Shown here one piece after another: positions 10,520-19,351 of a stretch of 64,000 nt of DNA. The stretch comes from JAJFUI01 sp963754135 (lineage in GTDB: Bacteria; Planctomycetota; Planctomycetia; Pirellulales; Thermoguttaceae), in assembly GCA_963754135.1 (NCBI GenBank), contig CAVWEY010000003.1:2170001-2234000 (forward strand), given 5' to 3'. Position 1 is the first letter of the stretch. Each line of letters begins with the position of its first letter. The position numbers and the translations under genes are program-made. The notes under the pieces were generated by a model that was not told the DNA's origin, did no database searches, and saw nothing but the letters and a program-made list of their open reading frames with translations.

Positions 10520-11827
10520 TTACTTTGTCAGCAACAGCCTGCCTGGAGATTGGAGCGAGTCGATCACGTCGTTGAGGAACCGGCCGGCGGCGGCGCCGTC
10601 GACCACGCGGTGGTCGTAGGAGAGGCTCAGCGGCATCATCAGCCGGCCTTCGATCTTCCCCTCGTGAACGGCCAGCATCCACCGCGAGCGGCCCAACAGA
10701 AGGATGGCCACCTCGGGGTGATTGATGATCGGCGTGCTGTACACTCCGCCCACCGCGCCGAGATTGCTGACGGTGAAGGTGCCGCCGCGAAGCTCCTCGA
10801 TCTTGAAGTCGGCGTTTCGGGCACGGCCGGCCAGCAGCGTCAGTTCGCGGGCAATCGGCAGAATGCCCATCTGATCGACGTTCCGCAAAACCGGCACGAT
10901 CAGGCCGCGGGGCGTGTCCACCGCCACCCCGAGATTCACGTATTGCTTGTAGACGATCTCCTGCTTTTCCTCGTCAAGCGTCGCATTGAGGACCGGATGC
11001 TGCCGCAACGCCAAGGCCACCGCCTTGATCACAAAGGGCATCGCCGTCAGCTTGATCGTCGGACCGAGATACGCCGGCGGGATGGTCTTCCGCATCCGTT
11101 CCAGGTCGGTAATGTCGGCGTCGTCGAAGTTCGTCACGTGCGGGATGGTGCTGGCCGACTTGACCATCTGCGCGGCAATCGTGCGGCGGATCGGGGAGAG
11201 CCGTTCGCGGCGGACGTGGCCGTAAGCGTCCTCGCCCAATTCGCCCGGCGGCACGGCCGGCTCGCGGGTGCCGCGCTGGGCGGGCGTTCCCGCCGCGGGT
11301 TCGATTCCCTCGCCCTCCGGGAGAGGGCCAGGGTGAGGGGATTCCGTAACTGCGGCCGCGGCGGCGCGGACGTCCTCGACGGTGATCCGCCCTCCCTTGC
11401 CGCTCCCCTGCACTTGTGCCAGGTCAACGCCCAACTCGCGGGCCAACCGCCGGGCCTCCGGCCCGGCCGCCGCCGCCGCCTTGGTCCCCTCTCCCCTTGG
11501 GAGAGGGCCAGGGTGAGGGGTTTCCACGGCCACCGCCGCTTGCTGTTTCGCAGGCGGCGGCCCCGCGACCACTGGTTGCGCCTTTACAGACTCCGCCGCA
11601 ATCGTCAGCACGGGCTGTCCCACCTTGATCGTCTGTCCCTTGCTCACCTGCACCTTGGTGACTTTGCCGGCATGAGGGCAAGGGATTTCCACCACCGCCT
11701 TGTCGGTCTCCAGTTCGATCACGCCGTCGTTGGCGGCGATCTGGTCCCCCTCGCGGACCAACACGCTGACCACGTTGCCGCTCTGGACGTTCTCGCCTAG
11801 CTCGGGGAGCTTGAATTCGACGTTCAT
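10520..11827 (-). CDS. dihydrolipoamide acyltransferase (E2) of a 2-oxoacid dehydrogenase
   Basis: 435 aa from ATG 11827, with GGAGG 7 bases upstream. Domains: lipoyl domain with lipoylated Lys43 in ETDKAVVE; a peripheral subunit-binding domain (ARRLARELGVDLAQVQGSG); and a catalytic domain ending in SYDHRVVDGAAAGRFL with the active-site His and Asp. It transfers acyl groups from E1 to CoA. Both linkers carry an in-frame palindromic repeat, read as PHPGPLPRGEG and PHPGPLPEGEG (DNA at 11486-11520 and 11307-11340). Which oxoacid is used cannot be told without E1. Confidence 0.88.
   Translation of the reverse strand: MNVEFKLPELGENVQSGNVVSVLVREGDQIAANDGVIELETDKAVVEIPCPHAGKVTKVQVSKGQTIKVGQPVLTIAAESVKAQPVVAGPPPAKQQAAVAVETPHPGPLPRGEGTKAAAAAGPEARRLARELGVDLAQVQGSGKGGRITVEDVRAAAAAVTESPHPGPLPEGEGIEPAAGTPAQRGTREPAVPPGELGEDAYGHVRRERLSPIRRTIAAQMVKSASTIPHVTNFDDADITDLERMRKTIPPAYLGPTIKLTAMPFVIKAVALALRQHPVLNATLDEEKQEIVYKQYVNLGVAVDTPRGLIVPVLRNVDQMGILPIARELTLLAGRARNADFKIEELRGGTFTVSNLGAVGGVYSTPIINHPEVAILLLGRSRWMLAVHEGKIEGRLMMPLSLSYDHRVVDGAAAGRFLNDVIDSLQSPGRLLLTK
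11307..11340. repeat. CCCTC...GAGAGGGCCAGGG repeat in E2 linker
   Basis: Imperfect palindrome of the CCCTCACCCTGGCCCTCTC family, read in frame by the E2 gene. Other copies: 11486-11520, 29401-29434, 51285-51319, 62207-62240. Confidence 0.8.
11486..11520. repeat. second CCCTC...GAGAGGGCCAGGG repeat in E2 linker
   Basis: Same family and orientation as 11307-11340, about 180 bp away; translated as PHPGPLPRGEG between the lipoyl and subunit-binding domains. Confidence 0.8.
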
Positions 11828-11850
11828 AGATTCCTCCAAGGATATTGGCG

Positions 11851-13014
11851 TCAGCAGATCACGTCAAGCAGTTCCTTGATGGAGACGGCTTCGACGCCGG
11901 CTGCCACCGTCTTCATGGCCGGCCCGGCAGCCGGACGGCGATGGACAATGACGCAGCGGGTTTGCCGGCCACGGACCGCCGCGGCTACCCGCTGTAGCGG
12001 CCGCGCCATGCCGGCATGGACGGTCCGCGACGCTTTCGCCTCGACCAACAGGAGCTTGTCGCCCGGCAAGGGTACGACAAAATCGACCTCCAGGCCGGTG
12101 CGGTCGCGGAACCAGTACAACTCTCTCCTTCGGCCGGAGTTCAGCTGCCCCTTGAGTATCTCGGCGGCGACGAAGCCCTCGAAAATTCCGCCCAGGAAAG
12201 GCGATTTCTCCAGCATCCTGGCCGACTCGACCCCCAGCAAGTACGCCACCAGGCCGGGATCGCTCCAGTAGAGTTTGGGCGATTTGACGATCCGCTTCGA
12301 GAAATTCTCGTAGAAGGGGGGCACCAGCACGATCTGAAACGTCGCCTCCAGGATGTGCAGCCACTCCGTAACCGTGGGGACGGATACCCCCAGCGGCCCC
12401 GCCAGGTCCGTCTTGTTGAGGACCTGTCCGTGCCGGGCGGCCAGCAATGAGAGAAAACGCCGGAAGGTGGGCAGGTCGCGGATCGAGCTGATCGCCCGCA
12501 CGTCGCGCTCCAGATAGGTCTGGATGTACGAGCTGAACCAGAGCGGGGCGGCCTTGGGGCGGGCCGCGGCCTCCGGGTAGCCGCCCAGCAGAAGGTTCCA
12601 CTTGGGCCGCTCCCGCACCGAGAACGGCAGCAATTGGAACACGGCTGCCCGCCCCGCCAACGATTCGCTCATGTGCCGCATCAGCGGCGCCTCCTGCGAA
12701 CCGCTGAACAGCCACCGCCCACACTTCCGCGGCGACCGGTCGATCAACGTCCGGACGTAAGGGACCAACTCGGGCACGTTTTGGATTTCGTCGAGGATGG
12801 CCGGCGGCGTCAACTCCTCCAAGAACCCGCGTGGGTCGGCCCGCACCCGCCCAATGATGTCCGGGTCCTCCAGGAGGACGTAGGACGCCTTGGGGAACAG
12901 GTGCCGCAGCAGCCACGTCTTTCCGGCGCGGCGGGGACCGGTCAGGACGCACGCCGGAAAGCTCCGGCAGGCCCGCAACAGCAGCGGCTCGAGCTGGCGA
13001 GGAACGTATCGCAT
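11851..13014 (-). CDS. AAA_14 / DUF4143 family ATPase
   Basis: 387 aa. Walker A is GPRRAGKT near residue 26 and Walker B is AILDEIQNVP; the sensor region is FSGSQEAPL. A DUF4143 C-terminal part follows (FRRFLSLLAARHGQVLN, then LYWFRDRTGLEVDFVV, which resembles a PD-(D/E)XK-type core). Members are stand-alone ATPases, often mobile or linked to plasmid and defence loci, with unknown substrate. It ends 24 bp before the E2 start on the same strand but is functionally unrelated. Confidence 0.85.
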   Translation of the reverse strand: MRYVPRQLEPLLLRACRSFPACVLTGPRRAGKTWLLRHLFPKASYVLLEDPDIIGRVRADPRGFLEELTPPAILDEIQNVPELVPYVRTLIDRSPRKCGRWLFSGSQEAPLMRHMSESLAGRAAVFQLLPFSVRERPKWNLLLGGYPEAAARPKAAPLWFSSYIQTYLERDVRAISSIRDLPTFRRFLSLLAARHGQVLNKTDLAGPLGVSVPTVTEWLHILEATFQIVLVPPFYENFSKRIVKSPKLYWSDPGLVAYLLGVESARMLEKSPFLGGIFEGFVAAEILKGQLNSGRRRELYWFRDRTGLEVDFVVPLPGDKLLLVEAKASRTVHAGMARPLQRVAAAVRGRQTRCVIVHRRPAAGPAMKTVAAGVEAVSIKELLDVIC

Positions 13015-13046
13015 TATGACAAATCTAAGGTATTACTTTCGATTTG

Positions 13047-13715
13047 TCAAACCGCGCCGAACGCCCGGCTGTGACGGGCCGGCACCGTCTGCGGCTGGCT
13101 CGACCAGTCGGCCTTGGCGCAGGGAAAGGTCCCCGCCGGACAGTGCGAGCAATCGCCGTGGCCCCCTTGTTCCGGCCGGATGACGTGCATCGGGCGGACC
13201 TCGACCGTGGTTTCCGCCCCGGCCGGATCGTAAGAAACCGTCCGCGAGCTGGGCTCGTTCTCGGTCGCCACCACAACGTGCCAGGCGGCGCCGGGGTGGT
13301 CCATGCACTGCCGGTTCAAGGCCAGCACGGTGGCCTCGGCTTGCAGGTAGCTGAGCCACTCGCCGCCGGCCTGGTCGCGGGCCTGCCAGACGCAGTTGGG
13401 CACGTCCAGGGGCGAACTGGGCTCCCAGCCGTCGGGCCACCAGATGGCCGTGACTTTGTAGGTGATGGGGGTGCAGAGCCGAGCGTGGGGCCAGACGCGG
13501 CCGATGCCCCCCGGCTCGACCACCACGGCCCAGCGGCCGCGGCCTGCCGCCTCGGGGCTTTCGTTGTGCTCCATCGCCCGGTCCACCGCGGCGAACAGGT
13601 CGTCCGATTCCGTCAGCACCTCGACCGGCCCGTGGAGTTCCAGCGGCACGTCGTCGGCGCACTCGGGCGTCCACTTCTCCGGCCGGTCGATCGTGGCCAC
13701 TTGGTACTTGGGCAT
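13047..13715 (-). CDS. hypothetical protein with C-terminal Cys cluster
   Basis: 222 aa, no family recognised. It is rich in Trp and His with a probable beta fold, and carries CSHCPAGTFPC near the C-terminus, which may bind a metal. No signal peptide or membrane segment is seen. It is on the same strand as the DUF4143 gene, 32 bp upstream of it. Confidence 0.55.
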   Translation of the reverse strand: MPKYQVATIDRPEKWTPECADDVPLELHGPVEVLTESDDLFAAVDRAMEHNESPEAAGRGRWAVVVEPGGIGRVWPHARLCTPITYKVTAIWWPDGWEPSSPLDVPNCVWQARDQAGGEWLSYLQAEATVLALNRQCMDHPGAAWHVVVATENEPSSRTVSYDPAGAETTVEVRPMHVIRPEQGGHGDCSHCPAGTFPCAKADWSSQPQTVPARHSRAFGAV

Positions 13716-13898
13716 GGCTATGGCTCCTGCGGGAGTCTATCATCGTAGCACCGGCTCGCGGCGGCTTCAAGGCGTCCGGGTTGCGCGACGTCGCGGCGGG
13801 CGTGGCAAGATTGCTTGGCGCCAGTTATGTGGGCCGAGGGCCCAGCCGAGGGCATCGCCCTCGTCGTTACACACAAGTCGTGTGGCTTGGAACGACAA

Positions 13899-14130
13899 AG
13901 ACGTTTGCCCATGTTTCTTTTTCCTGGCCCAGGCGTTTACGCCTGTGGAAAGGAGACGAGACAGCCATTTTCTTTTCCCTTCAGCCCCCTTCAGGGGGCG
14001 CGAACGGGTGGATTCTGAGCGGATTGTCGTCAACAAACCAATCATCGGCCCCCTAAAGGGGGCGAGAAGGAAAATGAAATTTGGATCGGATGGCCCTCGT
14101 TCCACAGGGGTGAACGCCTGGGCTAGAGAA
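13899..14130. repeat. MITE-like nested inverted-repeat element, copy 1
   Basis: Outer arms carry GGCCCAGGCGTTTACGCC on the left and GAACGCCTGGGCTAGAG on the right. Inner arms are GCCCCCTTCAGGGGGC and GGCCCCCTAAAGGGGGC. The left end continues out to GACGTTTGCC. The same nested structure, with nearly perfect arms, occurs at 59372-59580, and the GACGTTTGCC end is shared. No transposase is encoded, so it looks like a non-autonomous element. Confidence 0.75.
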
Positions 14131-14575
14131 AGGGGAAAAGATCGAATTCGGGGCAGTCGGAATGCGGCCAAGAAACCTTGCCACGCCCCGCCGCGGTCAC
14201 GCTGTTCGGCGTTGCGGCCGGGTGGTAGAATACTGGTATCACGATCCATGCCCAAAAATTGAGGAGCGGAGATAGTTGTGACGGCGTATGAATTGGGTCG
14301 AGTTCATGCCGGCCATCCGCGAGATGTTGGCCCATCGCTCCGACGCCTGATCGAGCGGCCGTATCACACAACTGCCCGAGGCAGAATCGAGGGCGCGGAA
14401 ATGTGGGCAGACTCGAAATGCCCACTTCGCCGTTTCCGTCGCCACCGGCCTTCCCCCCGCACGGCAGAGACGGGATCGACCAGTCCTGGAGCCGGCGTGT
14501 GGGCCAGTGCAGAAGCATCGGCAGGCCGGAAAGTGAATTGTTAGAGTCTGACCCCGACCCCCAACTTTCTTCTCC
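14131..14575. other. intergenic gap, nothing recognised
   Basis: About 440 bp between the repeat element and the WD40 gene. Short open frames exist on both strands but show no domain, good ribosome site or codon bias that would support a gene. Confidence 0.4.
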
Positions 14576-16597
14576 CTATTTACGGCCGGGCTGCCCGTTG
14601 TCGAATGCGGTGCGCCGCTTCCATACGAGGGCCGTAGCGTCCGAACTGCCCGACACGAGCATTTCACCGTCGCCGGAGAAGCGAACGGATGTCACAACAC
14701 ACCGGTGACCGTCGAGAGAAGCGAGTACTCTGCCCGTGGCCGGATCCCAAAAATGAACGGCACTTTCGTCGTCGCCCGAAGCGAGAACCTTGCCGTCCGG
14801 GGAGAACGCAATTGTCACGATCGCGGCCGGCGGTCCCTTGAGAACGCGGCGTAGGTTTCCCGTAGGCATGTCCCAGAGGTGAACGGTTTTGTCGCGTCCG
14901 CCGGAGGCGAGCATCGAGGCGTCGGGCGAAAACGCCACGGATCTCACGAAGTGGTCTTCGACATCGAGTTTGAGGAGTTGCCGGCCGTCGGCCACGCGCC
15001 ACACTCGGACGACCGGTTCCCATCCCGACGCGGCCAGCAGCTTGCCGTCGGGCGAAAAAGCCACGGAGTAGACGTTTCGGTAGTCGGCATTTCCATCCAG
15101 CGTAAGAGTCCGCACGAGCGTGCCCGTCGCAGGCTCCCACAATTGCACCGTTCCGCCCCAATCGCCGGAAGCCAACAAACTGCCGTCTTGAGTGAAAGCG
15201 ACCGAGGAAGCGACCCTTCCATGCCCGGCGAGTCTTTGCAACTCCTTGCCGGTCGCGGTCTCGTACAAATGGACCGAGCCGTCGAAGCACGCCGCCGCGA
15301 GGAGTCTGTCGTTCGGCGAAAAAGCCACGGATTCGACGTGGCCGCCGGCGGGCCGAAGGATGGAACGCCGCCGGCCCGTCGATGCTTCCCACAGACAAAC
15401 GATGTTGTCGTCGCCACAGGTGGCAACGGTCTTTCCGTCCGAGGTGACGGAGACCGCGTTGATGCCTTTTTCGTGGCCGGGATAGTCACAGATTTGTTTC
15501 TTGCTGGTCACGTCCCAAAGACGAATCGTCTGGCCGAAGGACGCAAAGCCTATTGACGCCAGAACGCGGCCGTCGGGCGAGAGAGCGATGTTGATGACCC
15601 CCTCCTCGTCGGCCTGGAACCGGGCGCGCTCCTGGCCGTTGCCTGCGTCGTAGAATCGAATGGTTCCGTCGTAGGAGGCCGCCATCAAAGTTTTGCCGTC
15701 GCGGGAGAAGACGGCGGACGAGACCCCCTTTTCCGAACCTTCAATATGCAGTGCCCTTTTCCCGGTAGTCGCATCATAGAGGTCCATGCCCTTTTCCCAG
15801 CCGGCAATCACCACAACATGACCATCGGGTGACATTCCGATCGAACGAGACAAAGGACCGTCCTGTTTGAACAACTCCCGCCCCGCACCCGCGGCAACAT
15901 TCCAGGAGCGGACCGCCCTATTCCCAACCGATAGCAACGTCTTTCCGTCGCTGGAAAAAGCCGCGAAGTCCATTACATTCACGTGCCTCTCCAGGATGGA
16001 GTCCGAGGTGTCCACCTGCCTTTCCAGGATGGATGTTCGCTTTCCGGAGGCTGCGTCCCACAACATGAGTTCGCTGGAATTCTTGCCGTGCACGGACAGC
16101 ACGCCGCCTCCCGTTGCGATCGTCCGGCCGTCGGGCGAAAAGGCCGTGGACAGAATCAAGCCTTCGTGTCCCGCCGCTCGCCATCGTTGGCGGCCGGTGG
16201 CCACATCCCATAGCGTCAAGAGATTCGGCTCCTCGGGCTGGTCACAGAAATAGAAGCCGTCCTTCGGAGGCGGGGGACCGCTCGCCGCCAAGGTCGTGCC
16301 GTCGGGGGAAAAAGCGAAGCTGCGCACCTCCGCCAAATTTCCAAACTGCCGAATCGGTTTCCCGCTGGCCACCTCCCACAAACGGATTGGCCCCATACCG
16401 GCGGAAGCCAGGACCTTGCCATCCGGCGAGAACAACATCGAAAAAATCGTCGCGTGACACCGCAGCCGAACCGTGCCAATGCGTGCGACGGCACCCGACG
16501 GAAGGGGGTCGCCTTGGAGATCCGAGCGAGCGAGTGTCCCGGCATGACAGACGGCAGCGGAAAACAAGACTACAGCAAAAGCAATGTACTTGGTCAT
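14576..16597 (-). CDS. secreted WD40-repeat protein
   Basis: 673 aa from ATG 16597, chosen because it gives a clean signal peptide (MTKYIAFAVVLFSAAVCHAG); an upstream in-frame extension lacks one. The remainder is a chain of about 12-14 WD40 repeats with the pattern AFSPDGKxLAS...G..xVxLWD, for example SVAFSPDASMLASGGRDK followed by TVHLWD. That would make two seven-bladed propellers. Such proteins are common extracytoplasmic scaffolds in planctomycetes. The binding partner is unknown and no enzymatic domain is present. Confidence 0.82.
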   Translation of the reverse strand: MTKYIAFAVVLFSAAVCHAGTLARSDLQGDPLPSGAVARIGTVRLRCHATIFSMLFSPDGKVLASAGMGPIRLWEVASGKPIRQFGNLAEVRSFAFSPDGTTLAASGPPPPKDGFYFCDQPEEPNLLTLWDVATGRQRWRAAGHEGLILSTAFSPDGRTIATGGGVLSVHGKNSSELMLWDAASGKRTSILERQVDTSDSILERHVNVMDFAAFSSDGKTLLSVGNRAVRSWNVAAGAGRELFKQDGPLSRSIGMSPDGHVVVIAGWEKGMDLYDATTGKRALHIEGSEKGVSSAVFSRDGKTLMAASYDGTIRFYDAGNGQERARFQADEEGVINIALSPDGRVLASIGFASFGQTIRLWDVTSKKQICDYPGHEKGINAVSVTSDGKTVATCGDDNIVCLWEASTGRRRSILRPAGGHVESVAFSPNDRLLAAACFDGSVHLYETATGKELQRLAGHGRVASSVAFTQDGSLLASGDWGGTVQLWEPATGTLVRTLTLDGNADYRNVYSVAFSPDGKLLAASGWEPVVRVWRVADGRQLLKLDVEDHFVRSVAFSPDASMLASGGRDKTVHLWDMPTGNLRRVLKGPPAAIVTIAFSPDGKVLASGDDESAVHFWDPATGRVLASLDGHRCVVTSVRFSGDGEMLVSGSSDATALVWKRRTAFDNGQPGRK

Positions 16598-16734
16598 GTC
16601 AATTCTCGGTACACCCAAAGTGGACAGCTCTGACTTCCGCCTGCCGCGCGTCATCCGTTCCCCGGCCACAAGTGGCCGGACTAAACAGTTTTTGCTTCCT
16701 CGCCGTTCTTCTCTCATCCCCGTTCCCGGCCCTT

Positions 16735-16870
16735 TCACTAACCTCCTGCGGCAACGTGGCGGGCAGATCGAGGGTGAAGCGGCAGTCTTGGCCCGGCTCG
16801 CTCTCGCAGACGATCTTGCCGCCGTGCTCGGCCAAAATCCCCTGGCGCACCTGCCCTTCCCGTCGCCCCC
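16735..16870 (-). pseudogene. 3' fragment of a histidine kinase gene
   Basis: The translated segment ILAEHGGKIVCESEPG ... CRFTLDLPATLPQEVSE copies the C-terminus of the kinase at 19352-21101 (ILGEHGGKIVVESEPG ... LPATLPQDVSE). Over about 90 bp the DNA differs at roughly one base in ten by eye. The rest of the kinase is absent. It is a degraded partial duplication, separated from the intact gene by the nested insertion sequence. Between 16871 and 17114 I see nothing recognisable. Confidence 0.75.
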
Positions 16871-17114
16871 AATATACCACCGCCACGAAATACTCGCAGC
16901 CCTAAGCCCCGAAAGATGGCTTCATGCGGACCGGCCAAAAAATGGCCCGAAACTTCGGCTTGAAATCCCAATTGCCGGCCGCTATGGTACAGCGACATTC
17001 GTACACGCTGGAGAAACCGCCATGTGCGATCCCTTTGACGTCCCCAACCGGGGCAGATGGCCGACGGTGCATCCCCCACGAGCGCGGGGCTGCGAGGACC
17101 GAGAGGCCAGCCGA

Positions 17115-17133
17115 AGGAGGGAGTTTCGCAACA
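17115..17133. repeat. left part of a ~140-bp dispersed repeat, split by the IS
   Basis: GGAGGGAGTTTCGCAACA joins, after the insertion sequence, to 19198-19326. The uninterrupted reverse copy lies at 30472-30614. Confidence 0.75.
17125..17133. repeat. target-site duplication of outer IS (left)
   Basis: TTCGCAACA, repeated exactly at 19189-19197 beyond the right end of the outer element. Confidence 0.9.
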
Positions 17134-17570
17134 CAGGGTTATTCAATTGACTCCACCTACCACAACCGGTAGTATGTGGGGATGGACGACACCTATCCTC
17201 GGACGATTCTCGATCTGGAGGATCGTTTCCGCACGGAAGAGGACTGCCGGGCGTACCTGGCACGGTTGCGATGGCCCAATGGCTTTGTATGCCCGCGTTG
17301 TGGGCACCATGGCGGATGGCCGGCTACACGTGGTCGGTTGATTTGTAGGCGCTGTCGCGGCCAGGCGTCGGCGATCGCCGGAACGATCTTCCAAGATACG
17401 CACAAACCCTTGCGTCTATGGTTTCGGGCAATTTGGCAGGTAACCAGTCAAAAGCACGGGGCAAGCGCCCTGAACCTCCAACGAGTTCTCGGCTTGGGCA
17501 GCTATGTGACTGCATGGACGTGGTTGCATAAGTTGCGACGTGCTATGGTTCGCCCTGGCCGCGATCGCCT

Positions 17571-18593
17571 CAGGGTTATTCAATTGACTCCACCTACCAC
17601 AACCGGTAGTATGTGGGGATGGACGACACCTATCCTCGGACGATTCTCGATCTGGAGGATCGTTTCCGCACGGAAGAGGACTGCCGGGCGTACCTGGCAC
17701 GGTTGCGATGGCCCAATGGCTTTGTATGCCCGCGTTGTGGGCACCATGGCGGATGGCCGGCTACACGTGGTCGGTTGATTTGTAGGCGCTGTCGCGGCCA
17801 GGCGTCGGCGATCGCCGGAACGATCTTCCAAGATACGCACAAACCCTTGCGTCTATGGTTTCGGGCAATTTGGCAGGTAACCAGTCAAAAGCACGGGGCA
17901 AGCGCCCTGAACCTCCAACGAGTTCTCGGCTTGGGCAGCTATGTGACTGCATGGACGTGGTTGCATAAGTTGCGACGTGCTATGGTTCGCCCTGGCCGCG
18001 ATCGCCTTGCCGGGCGAGTGGAGGTTGATGAGACCTACGTAGGGGGGGAAGGCAAACGGACGGGCAGTCGTAGTCTGGACAAGGCAATGGTAGTGATTGC
18101 CGCGGAAGAGGATGGGGCTGGGATCGGGCGTATCCGTATGGCACGGATTGTCACCGCGTCACGGATTTCCTTGCATCGCTTCATCCAAGCTTCGGTTGCG
18201 ACTGGCAGCACGGTCCACACGGATGGAAACGCGTCATACACCGGATTAGACGGTATTGGCTATGTGCATGAGGTGACAGTTCTGACCGGTCGTGGGAAAG
18301 ACGCGGCCACGGAATTGCTTCCGCGGATTCACAGGGTCGCCTCCCTCCTGAAACGCTGGCTACTAGGCACCCATCAAGGCGCAGTTCGTCCAAACTACCT
18401 GGACTACTATCTCGACGAATTTACCTTCCGTTTTAACCGACGCACCTCGCGATCCCGTGGCTTGCTCTTCTATCGGTTGCTCGAACAAGCGATGCAGGTT
18501 GAACCGGTCCCCTATCGTACTATTGTCACCGAGGCCGCCGAGCCCTTCTGACTACAAGATATTGGGGGTGGTGGAGTCAATTGAATAACCCTG
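17571..18593 (+). mobile_element. IS1595-family element (inner, intact copy), 1023 bp
   Basis: Perfect terminal inverted repeats of 24 bp beginning CAGGGTTATTCAATTGACTC. Flanked by the 9-bp direct repeat CGATCGCCT at 17562-17570 and 18594-18602. It is in the same orientation as the element it interrupts and carries one complete transposase gene. Confidence 0.95.
17613..18551 (+). CDS. ISXO2-like (IS1595 family) transposase, intact
   Basis: 312 aa from GTG 17613; ATG 17619 is an alternative (MDDTYPRTILDL). An N-terminal zinc ribbon (CPRC...CRRC, about residues 38-60) is followed by a DDE-type integrase fold with catalytic Asp in VEVDETYVGG and VHTDGNASY, and the family signature LLKRWLLGTHQGAV...YLDEFTFRFNRR. 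The residue often given as Asn before LKRW is Leu here. The gene is complete and flanked by perfect ends, so the element is probably active. Confidence 0.93.
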   Translation: MGMDDTYPRTILDLEDRFRTEEDCRAYLARLRWPNGFVCPRCGHHGGWPATRGRLICRRCRGQASAIAGTIFQDTHKPLRLWFRAIWQVTSQKHGASALNLQRVLGLGSYVTAWTWLHKLRRAMVRPGRDRLAGRVEVDETYVGGEGKRTGSRSLDKAMVVIAAEEDGAGIGRIRMARIVTASRISLHRFIQASVATGSTVHTDGNASYTGLDGIGYVHEVTVLTGRGKDAATELLPRIHRVASLLKRWLLGTHQGAVRPNYLDYYLDEFTFRFNRRTSRSRGLLFYRLLEQAMQVEPVPYRTIVTEAAEPF

Positions 18594-19197
18594 CGATCGC
18601 CTTGCCGGGCGAGTGGAGGTTGATGAGACCTACGTAGGGGGGGAAGGCAAACGGACGGGCAGTCGTAGTCTGGACAAGGCAATGGTAGTGATTGCCGCGG
18701 AAGAGGATGGGGCTGGGATCGGGCGTATCCGTATGGCACGGATTGTCACCGCGTCACGGATTTCCTTGCATCGCTTCATCCAAGCTTCGGTTGCGACTGG
18801 CAGCACGGTCCACACGGATGGAAACGCGTCATACACCGGATTAGACGGTATTGGCTATGTGCATGAGGTGACAGTTCTGACCGGTCGTGGAAAAGACGCG
18901 GCCACGGAATTGCTTCCGCGGATTCACAGGGTCGCCTCCCTCCTGAAACGCTGGCTACTAGGCACCCATCAAGGCGCAGTTCGTCCAAACTACCTGGACT
19001 ACTATCTCGACGAATTTACCTTCCGTTTTAACCGACGCACCTCGCGATCCCGTGGCTTGCTCTTCTATCGGTTGCTCGAACAAGCGATGCAGGTTGAACC
19101 GGTCCCCTATCGTACTATTGTCACCGAGGCCGCCGAGCCCTTCTGACTACAAGATATTGGGGGTGGTGGAGTCAATTGAATAACCCTGTTCGCAACA

Positions 19198-19326
19198 GAC
19201 CACCCCAATGGTCCATGCGGTGCGCGAGAAAACCCGTCGTCGCAAGGCTATGCCGTCAAAGCTGTTCGGATCGCGCGAACCCACCCCCCGGTGGTCGGTG
19301 CATGAAAGAGGCGGTGCGAAACATGA
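19198..19326. repeat. right part of the ~140-bp dispersed repeat
   Basis: Contains CACCCCAATGG, then GTCGTCGCAAGGCTATGCCG and CCCACCCCCCGGTGGTCGGT, ending GAGGCGGTGCGAAAC. Matches the reverse complement of 30472-30614 over most of its length. Confidence 0.8.
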
Positions 19327-19351
19327 CAGACAAACGGGAGCCGAAAACCCC

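Larger units (their letters stand above)
17176..19146 (+). pseudogene. ISXO2-like transposase of the outer IS, disrupted
   Basis: The 5' part (17176-17570, GTG or ATG 17182 start) has the zinc ribbon CPRCGHHGGW...CRRC. The 3' part (18603-19146) has the DDE-type region with VEVDETYVGG and HTDGNASY. The inner IS and the CGATCGCCT duplication (17562-17570 / 18594-18602) separate them. Compared with the inner copy I see one clear base change (GGA for GGG in GRGKD), which is silent. The insertion is therefore recent. Confidence 0.9.
17134..19188 (+). mobile_element. IS1595-family element (outer copy), interrupted by a second copy
   Basis: The element begins CAGGGTTATTCAATTGACTC and ends with the exact inverse. 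Removing the inner copy and one 9-bp duplication leaves 437 + 586 = 1023 bp, identical in length to the inner element. It is flanked by the 9-bp direct repeat TTCGCAACA. It sits inside a ~140-bp repeat that also occurs intact near 30.5 kb. Confidence 0.92.

Noticed and set aside
14278..14544. Short ORFs upstream of the WD40 gene
   Set aside because: No ribosome site, domain or conserved pattern; they overlap on both strands.
17176..17778. Fused transposase ORF across the outer/inner IS junction
   Set aside because: It arises from the end of one IS reading into the start of the other; the real genes are the intact inner and broken outer copies.
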